Shown: piece after piece, positions 8,241 through 14,220 of the stretch | How positions within the stretch are numbered: position 1 is the first letter of the stretch | Layout of the letters: each line of letters opens with the position of its first letter | From: an uncultured Oceanobacillus sp. | GTDB taxonomy: Bacteria > Bacillota > Bacilli > Bacillales > Amphibacillaceae | Length of the DNA: 26,412 nucleotides | Direction of reading: 5' to 3' | Assembly: GCA_938004015.1 (NCBI GenBank) | Contig: CALKWU010000085.1 | Location: forward strand, 1-26,412 | Position numbers and translations under genes: made by a program | The notes under the pieces: model-generated | The model's database searches: none | What the model was told of the DNA's origin: nothing | Seen by the model: the letters and a program-made list of their open reading frames with translations, nothing else

Positions 8241-9221
8241 TCATTCGTTTTCCAGTGCTTGGGCGGCTGTGATCAAGGCTAACTTATAGACATCTTCTGT
8301 GCTGCAACCGCGGGAAAGGTCGTTCACCGGTTTTGCAAGACCTTGGAGAATCGGCCCGACAGCTTCGAAGCCACCTAGCCGTTCAGCGATTTTATAACCG
8401 ATATTGCCTGCTTCAAGGCTCGGGAAAATAAATACGTTCGCATCGCCTTGGATGACGGAATCCGGAGCTTTTTTCTCCGCGACGCTTGGAACGAAAGCAG
8501 CGTCGAATTGGAATTCCCCATCGATAACGAGATCAGGATTTTTTTCTTTGGCGATTTCTAACGCTTGAACAACACGCTCGGTTTCTTCCGACTGGGCGGA
8601 ACCTTTTGTCGAAAAGCTCAACATGGCGACACGTGGATCAATACCAAAAAGTTTTGCCGTATTGGCACTTTCCTCGGCGATTTCTGCAAGATCTTCTGCA
8701 TCAGGAGCAATATTAATCGCACAATCGGCGAAAACATATTTTTCCTCTTTCCGAACCATGATGAAGACCCCGGATGTTTTTTTGACGCCCGGTTTCGTTT
8801 TGATGATTTGCAGAGCCGGACGGACGGTGTCGGAAGTGGAATGGACAGCGCCGCTCACTAAACCATCTGCATCATCACGATAGACGAGCATCGTTCCGAA
8901 GTAGTTTGGATTTTTCAAAATTTCTTTGGCTTGTTCAGGGGTCGCTTTTCCTTTCCTGCGTTCGACGAAAGATGCTACCATCTCGTCAAAATCCGCATAC
9001 TGCTCCGGATCGACAATCATACAAGCGCTGATGTCAAGATCCAAGGATTCGGCCTTTTCCTTGACTTCAGCCACTCCGCCGATCAGGATAGGTGTCAAAA
9101 TACCTTCCCCGCTCAGGGTTGCCGCAGCTTCTAAAATACGCTCATCCAAGCTTTCAGGAAAAACGATTTTTTTCCTTTCTGGTGTCACTTTATCTTTCAA
9201 TTGTTCGAATAAATCACTCAT
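8241..9221 (-). CDS. pta: Phosphate acetyltransferase
   Basis: A 326-residue cytoplasmic enzyme that interconverts acetyl-CoA and acetyl phosphate, the first step of acetate overflow with acetate kinase. The sequence has the hallmarks of the short bacterial Pta/EutD form: FPESLDERIL (21-30), SGAVHSTSDTVRPALQ (123-138), the glycine/serine-rich LSFSTKGSAQS (201-211), and the C-terminal GPILQGLAKPVNDLSRGC (288-305) that carries the conserved Ser-Arg (302-303) of the CoA/phosphate site. The ATG start is preceded by GGAGG at 9-base spacing. It is monocistronic with its own promoter, and a pair of direct repeats lies just upstream of the -35. Confidence 0.97.
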   Translation of the reverse strand: MSDLFEQLKDKVTPERKKIVFPESLDERILEAAATLSGEGILTPILIGGVAEVKEKAESLDLDISACMIVDPEQYADFDEMVASFVERRKGKATPEQAKEILKNPNYFGTMLVYRDDADGLVSGAVHSTSDTVRPALQIIKTKPGVKKTSGVFIMVRKEEKYVFADCAINIAPDAEDLAEIAEESANTAKLFGIDPRVAMLSFSTKGSAQSEETERVVQALEIAKEKNPDLVIDGEFQFDAAFVPSVAEKKAPDSVIQGDANVFIFPSLEAGNIGYKIAERLGGFEAVGPILQGLAKPVNDLSRGCSTEDVYKLALITAAQALENE

Positions 9222-9697
9222 TGCATACAGCCTCCATTTATATATCTATATTTCCATCTTACGTGATTTCATAAGGGATTGGAAGTCATTGCACTTCGAC
9301 AAAACTTCGACATTTTGCCGTACAAAAGCAATCGTCACCTATATTTTATTCCCCAATGATAAGGTCATAAACATTTCCATTCAAAAAAAAGCAAAATACA
9401 CCAAAACTCAGCTCGATACTCCACCTTGCATCATTGACAATATCGTACGACGACGTACCTTTTGAGAAAATCGTGCCCCATGATGACGCATCGTATAAGA
9501 GTCACCATATGACGCCAATGTCGTTCACAGAACAACTTATCAATCATTTCCAGCATCCCGCAAAAACGTTTTCCAAACACCTTCCTTCCAGCTGATAGTC
9601 GACATGTCACCAGCACCCGCACTTCGAACCTTACCATTCGACAATGTTCACTCAATACAACCCCACACCTGACATCATCTCCAACATAAACGATTGT
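9222..9697. other. Gene-poor region between pta and cwlJ
   Basis: About 475 bases without a convincing gene. It contains the pta promoter and upstream repeats (9256-9327), an inverted repeat GTACG-ACGA-CGTAC near 9444-9457, and one 89-codon minus-strand frame (9431-9700) with poor start context and no recognisable domain. In several Bacillaceae the coproheme decarboxylase gene hemQ lies beside pta. It is not here, and I see no clear remnant. Confidence 0.5.
9256..9284 (-). promoter_or_regulatory. Predicted pta promoter
   Basis: On the minus strand, -35 TTCCAA (9279-9284) and -10 TAAGAT (9256-9261) have a 17-base spacer and would start a leader of roughly 30 bases containing GGAGG. Upstream at 9293-9312 the 9-mer ACTTCGACA occurs twice with an 11-base period, followed by the dyad TTTTG-5-CAAAA (9313-9327). 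Confidence 0.55.
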
Positions 9698-9724
9698 CAT
9701 TATTTTTCCCGACTTGCATACATA
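9698..9724 (+). promoter_or_regulatory. Possible sigma-E promoter of cwlJ-gerQ
   Basis: A -10-like CATACATA (9717-9724), close to the sigma-E consensus CATACAAT, lies 12 bases after CATTATT (9698-9704), an imperfect -35. cwlJ and gerQ are mother-cell genes under sigma-E in B. subtilis, which makes this reading plausible. The TATAAT overlapping at 9722-9727 could also serve sigma-A. Confidence 0.5.
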
Positions 9725-9770
9725 TAATTAGTGGATAATTCATCCTGACCTAAGAAATGAGGTTAGCAGC

Positions 9771-10196
9771 ATGGCACTTGTAGCACACAACCAAAAAGAA
9801 GTGGAACTTTTAGCGCGATTGATGCGGGCAGAAGCGGAAGGTGAAGGAGTCCTCGGGATGCTCATGGTCGGTAATACGGGGATCAATCGGGTCATTGCCG
9901 CATGTCTCGATTTCACGGACATCCGGACGATTACGGAGATGGTTTTCCAAAGTCCCGGCGGATTTGAAGCGACACAAAAAGGTTATTTTTACCAGCGGGC
10001 GCGGGATTCGGAAATCAATTTGGCAAGGCGTGTCATCCAAGGGGAGAGACAGCATCCGGCGACGAACTCCCTCTGGTTTTTCATGCCGGCGGGCGATTGT
10101 CCGGCGCAATGGTATGGCCAATGGAATGTCGGCAGGTACAAATCCCACTGCTTTTTCGCTCCGACTGCTTCCGACTGTCCGGACGTTTACTGGTGA
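9771..10196 (+). CDS. cwlJ: Spore cortex-lytic enzyme CwlJ
   Basis: A 141-residue cell-wall hydrolase of the SleB/CwlJ (Hydrolase_2) family that degrades spore cortex peptidoglycan during germination and sits at the coat/cortex boundary. It is just the catalytic domain, with no signal peptide or peptidoglycan-binding domain, as expected for CwlJ and unlike SleB. The catalytic glutamate is E21 in RLMRAEAEGEG. Other family motifs are GNTGINRV (34-41), SPGGFEA (61-67) and a C-terminal aromatic/cysteine-rich region NSLWFFMPAGDCPAQW. TGAGG lies 8 bases before the ATG. The next gene, gerQ, follows after 31 bases; GerQ is required to place CwlJ in the spore, so the operon pairs enzyme and anchor. 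Confidence 0.95.
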   Translation: MALVAHNQKEVELLARLMRAEAEGEGVLGMLMVGNTGINRVIAACLDFTDIRTITEMVFQSPGGFEATQKGYFYQRARDSEINLARRVIQGERQHPATNSLWFFMPAGDCPAQWYGQWNVGRYKSHCFFAPTASDCPDVYW

Positions 10197-10227
10197 TTGA
10201 GTGATGACCATAAGGAGGTAATTTTCT

Positions 10228-10659
10228 GTGAGTGAGGAAAAAGATATGACCCAAGGCCAAGGCGAACAGCAATTTTACGGGTATGCCAACCAACAAGCCC
10301 ATTATCCGCAACAACCTTATGCTTTTTATCCGATGTACCCTTATCGGCAAATATCACCGCAAGTCCAACAACAGCAAGGCACGCTCCCGATGCAGCAGTC
10401 TTACATCGAAAACATTTTGCGCTTGAACCGGGGAAAAATGGCGACCGTCCATATGACCTTTGAAGGGAATAACCAGCGGACGTTCACGGGAATCATCGAA
10501 GCTGCCGGGAGAGACCATATCATTTTAAGCGAGGAAGGAACAGGCAGGCGTGTCCTTTTGTTGATGGTGTATTTGGATTATGTCACTTTCAATGAAGAAA
10601 TCAACTACGATTATCCTTATTCAAGCCAACCACAGCTTTCCACTTACAATCCACGTTAA
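10228..10659 (+). CDS. gerQ: Spore coat/germination protein GerQ
   Basis: A 143-residue coat-associated protein needed for CwlJ localisation. The N-terminal half (1-60) is a low-complexity Gln/Tyr/Pro region (QPYAFYPMYPYRQ, QVQQQQG), typical of coat proteins cross-linked by transglutaminase. The conserved GerQ domain follows (about 58-128: SYIENILRLNRGKMATVHMTFEGN and LLLMVYLDYVTFNEEINYDYPY). The start is GTG, fixed by AAGGAGGT at 10212-10219. Only one lysine, K5, lies in the N-terminal tail, whereas in B. subtilis GerQ the main cross-linking lysines are three residues near the N-terminus. A strong terminator follows directly. Confidence 0.95.
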   Translation: MSEEKDMTQGQGEQQFYGYANQQAHYPQQPYAFYPMYPYRQISPQVQQQQGTLPMQQSYIENILRLNRGKMATVHMTFEGNNQRTFTGIIEAAGRDHIILSEEGTGRRVLLLMVYLDYVTFNEEINYDYPYSSQPQLSTYNPR

Positions 10660-10671
10660 ATGGCAGATTTG

Positions 10672-10708
10672 AAAGGATGGCATGTTTTCCGATGCCATCC
10701 TTTTCATT
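10672..10708 (+). terminator. Terminator of cwlJ-gerQ
   Basis: AAAGGATGGCAT (10672-10683) pairs perfectly with ATGCCATCCTTT (10692-10703) around an 8-base loop, followed by a TTTTC tract. It lies 13 bases after the gerQ stop. Confidence 0.9.
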
Positions 10709-10729
10709 ACATAGAAAGGGGGCGGACAA

Positions 10730-10981
10730 GTGAGACAGACATATGAAAAAATCATCCAATTGGAGTTTGTATCGTTGGGATTTTCCATTTTATTCGGTCT
10801 CGTCGCCCTTTTCCAAGCATCAAGCCTATTTTTGATTTTTTCTTTTTATTCCCTTGCTGTGAGTCTCGCTTGTGATGCTTACAGCCACCAATTTACGAGT
10901 TACCGTCAATTCCAAGGAAAAAAGCAATTGGCTCGGGCCGTCATCATCTTCCTCCTTGGAACGGCATTGTTTTTCCAATGA
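10730..10981 (+). CDS. Small two-helix membrane protein, unknown function
   Basis: An 83-residue protein that I do not recognise. It has two hydrophobic segments at about 12-30 and 33-48 that may form a hairpin, a hydrophilic basic loop (SYRQFQGKKQLAR, about 57-69), and a third hydrophobic stretch ending the protein (VIIFLLGTALFFQ). The start is GTG, with AAAGGGGG at 7-base spacing, which is strong support for translation. It lies right after the gerQ terminator and ends 77 bases from convergent ywdK. Its position beside the germination genes suggests nothing firm about function, and it may be read from its own promoter or by read-through. Confidence 0.75.
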   Translation: MRQTYEKIIQLEFVSLGFSILFGLVALFQASSLFLIFSFYSLAVSLACDAYSHQFTSYRQFQGKKQLARAVIIFLLGTALFFQ

Positions 10982-11057
10982 ATGCGATCGTCTCCATCAG
11001 CTTAGGTGCAGAATTTCAAGCACTCGAACCTTCCCCACGCCGCTTCGGAAAATCAAA

Positions 11058-11426
11058 TTACAAATGTTTCACAATCGCCGTTCCGAGCAAAATCCAACCG
11101 ATGAGGAAAGAAATACCGCCAATTGGAGTCGTCATGGCGAAAAATTTGATCGAAGTCGTTGAATAAATGTACAAGCTTCCTGAAAAAATGATGATCCCGA
11201 TGAAGAACAGCCAGCCGGCCCAAATGAGGCTTGCCGCTTGAATTTTCGTCATCAATAATCCGACTGCGAGAATCGCCGCCGTATGGAACATTTGGTAGTC
11301 GACTGCTTTTTCCCATGTCGCGAGTTGTCTTTCAGTGATTTTCCCTTCCAATCCGTGGGCACCGAAAGCTCCTAAAGCAACAGACAAAAATCCATTGATT
11401 GCGCCAATCAACAATAAAGCTTTCAT
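11058..11426 (-). CDS. ywdK: DUF423 membrane protein (YwdK)
   Basis: A 122-residue inner-membrane protein of the DUF423 family, function unknown. Four hydrophobic segments are visible (about 3-22, 47-63, 67-86 and 95-118). The family signatures are also present: the GAFGAHGLEGK turn (19-29), where a charged loop begins, WEKAVDYQMFHTAAIL (38-53) and the C-terminal TPIGGISFLIGWILLG. The ATG start is preceded by AGGAGA. It is second in an operon with ywdI, 19 bases after the ywdI stop, as in B. subtilis. Confidence 0.9.
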   Translation of the reverse strand: MKALLLIGAINGFLSVALGAFGAHGLEGKITERQLATWEKAVDYQMFHTAAILAVGLLMTKIQAASLIWAGWLFFIGIIIFSGSLYIYSTTSIKFFAMTTPIGGISFLIGWILLGTAIVKHL

Positions 11427-11445
11427 CTTTTTCTATCTCCTTCTT

Positions 11446-11730
11446 TCAAAAATCGAAAATGGAATCTCCATTTGCCCCGTCATGATCGATTGTCGACCGC
11501 TTTCTTTCCGGAAGATCTGCTTTCACATCCCCGAGCATCATTTTGATTTCCGCTTCGGAAAAGGATTCTTCCGCTTGCGCTTGCGGTTCTTCCTTGCCTT
11601 CTTCCAAAAACAATTCACAGAGCAATTTAATATGGTTGATATGCGTGAGCAGTTTTTGTTTATCGTGAATATTCCGCTTTGCGGCATGCAACTCTTTTTC
11701 CATTTTGTTCAGAACGGTGTCATCTCGCAT
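11446..11730 (-). CDS. ywdI: YwdI family protein (DUF5327)
   Basis: A 94-residue soluble, charged protein of the YwdI/DUF5327 family, function unknown. The N-terminal part is helical and heptad-like (LNKMEKELHAAKRNIHDKQKLLTHINHIKLLCELFLEE), followed by an acidic Gln/Glu linker and a conserved-looking tail ending in GDSIFDF. A GTG at 11739 is in frame but sits inside the ribosome binding site AAAGGAG (11739-11745). That site is 8 bases from the ATG at 11730, so I start there. A -10-like TATAAT lies at 11767-11772. It is first gene of ywdI-ywdK. Confidence 0.85.
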   Translation of the reverse strand: MRDDTVLNKMEKELHAAKRNIHDKQKLLTHINHIKLLCELFLEEGKEEPQAQAEESFSEAEIKMMLGDVKADLPERKRSTIDHDGANGDSIFDF

Positions 11731-11805
11731 AGAATCCACTCCTTTAAGCTTCCTTCAGCTTTTTTCATTATAACACGGATGGGTGATGACAGTGTGAATT
11801 CCGCA

Positions 11806-11836
11806 TAAAAAAAGCCTTAGTAAAATTACTAAGACT
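11806..11836 (-). terminator. Terminator of the 47-codon gene
   Basis: On the minus strand AGTCTTAGTAA (11826-11836) pairs with TTACTAAGGCT (11813-11823), with one mismatch and a 2-base nominal loop that will open to about 4, followed by seven T (11806-11812). The stem begins one base after the stop codon of the small gene. Confidence 0.85.
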
Positions 11837-11980
11837 TCATGTTTTACTGAGGGTGTTCTTCCATTCCCGCTCTTTTACATGGCGGGCGTAAAGCCAAGAC
11901 AAAAAATCAAGTTCCTTTTTGTTCAACGGTCTGCCCAAATCCGACTCCACTTCAGAACAAAACTTTTCATATTCTTTCAA
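11837..11980 (-). CDS. Small 47-residue protein, unknown function
   Basis: A short gene with a complete expression unit. It has a sigma-A promoter at 12018-12046, a strong ribosome binding site AGGGGGAGGT (11986-11995), a TTG start at 11980 with 6-base spacing from GGAGG, 47 sense codons, a TGA stop, and an intrinsic terminator that begins at the stop. The product begins MKEYEKFCSEVESDLGRPLN and continues with KKELDFLSWLYARHVKEREW. It is highly charged and mostly helical by composition, with no signal peptide or membrane segment and one cysteine (C8). I do not recognise the family. It lies between the ABC1 kinase/phasin operon and ywdI but is transcriptionally separate from both. Confidence 0.8.
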   Translation of the reverse strand: MKEYEKFCSEVESDLGRPLNKKELDFLSWLYARHVKEREWKNTLSKT

Positions 11981-12017
11981 GCTTTACCTCCCCCTCTACC
12001 GGAACCCCTTTGAACCA

Positions 12018-12046
12018 ATTATAAAGTACAACCAACACTTTTTCAA
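12018..12046 (-). promoter_or_regulatory. Strong sigma-A promoter of the 47-codon gene
   Basis: On the minus strand, -35 TTGAAA (12041-12046), a 17-base spacer and a perfect -10 TATAAT (12018-12023). The predicted leader is about 30 bases and contains the GGAGGT site. Confidence 0.75.
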
Positions 12047-12057
12047 TCTGTTTTCAG

Positions 12058-12091
12058 AAAAAAAGGAACTGACTGATGATTCAGCCAGTCC
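12058..12091 (-). terminator. Terminator of the ABC1 kinase-phasin operon
   Basis: On the minus strand GGACTGGCTGA (12081-12091) pairs with TCAGTCAGTTCC (12065-12076) with one bulged base and one G-T pair around a 4-base loop, followed by a seven-T tract (12058-12064). It lies 9 bases after the stop of the phasin-like gene. Confidence 0.88.
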
Positions 12092-12099
12092 GTGCATCT

Positions 12100-12408
12100 T
12101 TATGCATCTTGATTTTGATTTGATTTTGCTTCCAATTCGGAAATGCGGGCTTCCAGGGCAGCGATGTCGTCTTTCGTGGCAAGACCTAATTCTTCTGCCG
12201 TCTTCCGCTTCTGTGCTTCGGATTTTTGTGTCCACTCTTCGGTTTTTTCTTCTCCCTTTTGAATGAATTCCCGCATCATTTGTTTCGCTTCATCCCGGGT
12301 GATTTCATTTTTCGAGACGAGTTCATCCAACAATTTTTCCAATTTTTCTTTGCCGGCGAGGGCTGCGCCAAGTCCTAACATAAAACCTTTCTTCAAATAG
12401 TCGCTCAT
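12100..12408 (-). CDS. Phasin-like coiled-coil protein
   Basis: A 102-residue protein resembling the phasin / polyhydroxyalkanoate-granule regulator family. A hydrophobic N-terminal segment (LKKGFMLGLGAALAG, about 5-19) is followed by long amphipathic helices rich in K and E (EKLEKLLDELVSKNEITRDEAKQMMREFIQKG) and a terminal heptad segment (DDIAALEARISELEAKS, about 79-95). No enzyme motif is present. The ATG start has GGGGGTG upstream inside the end of the kinase gene; only 3 bases separate the two genes. This family is often found next to ABC1-type kinases, so a role with that kinase at a membrane or lipid surface is likely. Polyester storage itself cannot be inferred. Confidence 0.8.
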   Translation of the reverse strand: MSDYLKKGFMLGLGAALAGKEKLEKLLDELVSKNEITRDEAKQMMREFIQKGEEKTEEWTQKSEAQKRKTAEELGLATKDDIAALEARISELEAKSNQNQDA

Positions 12409-12411
12409 CGA

Positions 12412-14067
12412 TTACACCCCCTTTTTGTTCTGGTTCCTGATCAGCCTGCGATGGATCAAGAGCAAGATGTTCAACAGCACGAGAAACATTCCGATCAAGC
12501 CCCATCCGAGATAACGGATGAACACTTCATCGATATGGAAACTGTAAACACCTACGATGAAACCTACTACTATCATAATAAAGGAAAAAACCTCAAGGAG
12601 TAAACAGTATTGATGTTTCATTTTTATGGTGAATTTTTCCTTATCCCACTCCCGGTCCCGTTCGCCGCTTTCCAGGAAATTGAGGAGGGCGCGCGGATAG
12701 GACAAGATGGGATCCGTCAAATTCTTTACATATTGCTTCGTCACCGATTCGATGATGCTTGCTTTTCCGAACCAATCTTTGATCCGGTCTTTCCCCCATT
12801 TCACGATATCGATGTCTGGGTTGATGACATAGACGATGCCGATGACGATGGAGACGGCCCGGAGAAGGTAGGCGTAATCGGCCGGAAGCTGAATCGGTTC
12901 ATCTTTCACAATCCCGGTCGTTTCATCGATCAATTGGTTGATCGTTTGGCTGTTCAACTGTTTCAAGGAACCGTCGGAATACATTTCGACGACATCGATG
13001 ATGACTTCTTTGATCCGTTTTTTGTCCGCATGCGGCAACAAAAAGTTCATCTGGTCGAGGGCATCGACGACGATATCGTAATTGTCGATGATGAAACCTT
13101 GGACGAGCAGCTTGAAATTTTCCGTATCTTGTTTCTTGATTTCTCCGACCATCCCGAAATCGATGATTGCAACCGTGCCGTCCTTTTTTACGAGGATGTT
13201 CCCGGAATGTGGATCGGCATGGAATTTACCCGGATTGAGGAATTGGTCGATATAAAAATCAAAAATCGCTTTGGAAATCCGTTCCCGGTTGAGCCGGTGT
13301 TCCCGATAGAAGTGGTCGTTCGTCACTTTCTCCCCGTGGATCCATTCCATGACAAGCACCCGCTTCGTGCTCAGTCCGTCATAAAACTCGGGGATGTGGA
13401 TGTTTTCCATATGTTGATAGCGTTCTTTGAAATATTTTCCGAAGTCCAGCTCTTTTTCATAATCGAGTTCCCGTTCCATCACCATGACGAGTTCATGGTA
13501 AAGTGCTTTCAAGTCGGCCTTTTTTCCGAAACCGGTGAACACTTTCAAAATCCAAAACACCATGCGCAAGGCGACGAAATCTTTATGGAACACTTCCTCG
13601 ATTCGGTATCGTCTCACTTTAATGGCGACTTCCCGCTCATCTTTCAAAATTCCGTAATAGACTTCACCGATGGAGGCGGAAGCGATCGGCTCTTTTTTAA
13701 TATATTTGAAATGTCTATAGAAATCTTCTCCCAATTCTTCTTGGAGTATTCTTTCCGTATGTTCAAAAGGCATGGGTGGAACTGCATCGACCAAATTCGT
13801 CAATTCTTCAATGAACACATCCGGTAAAAAATCTTTTCTCGTGCTTAAAAATTGCCCGACTTTAATGAGCACACCACCAAGGCGCTCTGCTTTCCGCCGG
13901 TAATCTTTGGCGAGATTCGACATGAGCCGGTTCCATTTTTCATTCGTCTGTTCATCCCAAACCGAATGGATGAACAGAAATGAATAGATGCGGATGATGA
14001 ATTTGATCGTCATTAAAACGATGACCGAGTACCGATAGATGAAATTATATTTAAGCAGCTTGTGCAA
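12412..14067 (-). CDS. ABC1/AarF/UbiB family atypical kinase
   Basis: A 551-residue membrane-associated member of the protein-kinase-like UbiB/ABC1 family; in other bacteria relatives support quinone or lipid metabolism. In the numbering of the longest frame, the KxGQ motif is K72-V-G-Q75, the alanine-rich nucleotide loop (ASASIGEV, 132-139) replaces a normal glycine loop, the lysine is in VAIKV (153), the catalytic loop is HADPHSGN (286-293), and the metal-binding DFG is 306-308. Two C-terminal transmembrane helices follow (about 495-517 and 522-545), with a hydrophobic stretch near the N-terminus. The frame opens at GTG 14076, but that codon lies inside the ribosome binding site AGAGGTGG, so the TTG at 14067 is the better start. 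It is first gene of an operon with the phasin-like gene. Confidence 0.93.
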   Translation of the reverse strand: MHKLLKYNFIYRYSVIVLMTIKFIIRIYSFLFIHSVWDEQTNEKWNRLMSNLAKDYRRKAERLGGVLIKVGQFLSTRKDFLPDVFIEELTNLVDAVPPMPFEHTERILQEELGEDFYRHFKYIKKEPIASASIGEVYYGILKDEREVAIKVRRYRIEEVFHKDFVALRMVFWILKVFTGFGKKADLKALYHELVMVMERELDYEKELDFGKYFKERYQHMENIHIPEFYDGLSTKRVLVMEWIHGEKVTNDHFYREHRLNRERISKAIFDFYIDQFLNPGKFHADPHSGNILVKKDGTVAIIDFGMVGEIKKQDTENFKLLVQGFIIDNYDIVVDALDQMNFLLPHADKKRIKEVIIDVVEMYSDGSLKQLNSQTINQLIDETTGIVKDEPIQLPADYAYLLRAVSIVIGIVYVINPDIDIVKWGKDRIKDWFGKASIIESVTKQYVKNLTDPILSYPRALLNFLESGERDREWDKEKFTIKMKHQYCLLLEVFSFIMIVVGFIVGVYSFHIDEVFIRYLGWGLIGMFLVLLNILLLIHRRLIRNQNKKGV

Positions 14068-14101
14068 ATGGACCACCTCTATTTACATCTTCCCTACTTT
14101 C

Positions 14102-14130
14102 ACCTTATCCTAATCATTTCAAATACTCAA
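14102..14130 (-). promoter_or_regulatory. Predicted promoter of the ABC1 kinase operon
   Basis: On the minus strand, -35 TTGAGT (14125-14130) and -10 TAAGGT (14102-14107) have a 17-base spacer. The -10 is a moderate match, so confidence is limited. Confidence 0.45.
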
Positions 14131-14163
14131 ATGCTAAATGGATAAAAATGCGTTGAAAAAGTG

Positions 14164-14192
14164 TTGCATATTTTTTCGCACAGTTGTATAAT
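14164..14192 (+). promoter_or_regulatory. Strong sigma-A promoter of the YjiH-family gene
   Basis: -35 TTGCAT (14164-14169), a 17-base spacer and a perfect -10 TATAAT (14187-14192), followed by a short leader with GGAGG. Confidence 0.8.
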
Positions 14193-14220
14193 TATGCAGT
14201 GTTGAATGGAGGAAAGAAAC

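Noticed and set aside
9431..9700. 89-codon minus-strand frame in the pta-cwlJ gap
   Set aside because: There is only a weak GGGA before the ATG, the composition is odd (many V, C, R, H), no domain is recognisable, and the start overlaps the putative cwlJ promoter.
12610..13827. 405-codon plus-strand frame opposite the ABC1 kinase
   Set aside because: It is the antisense shadow of a gene with clear kinase motifs, rich in D, F and H as expected for reverse-strand reading, and has no ribosome binding site.
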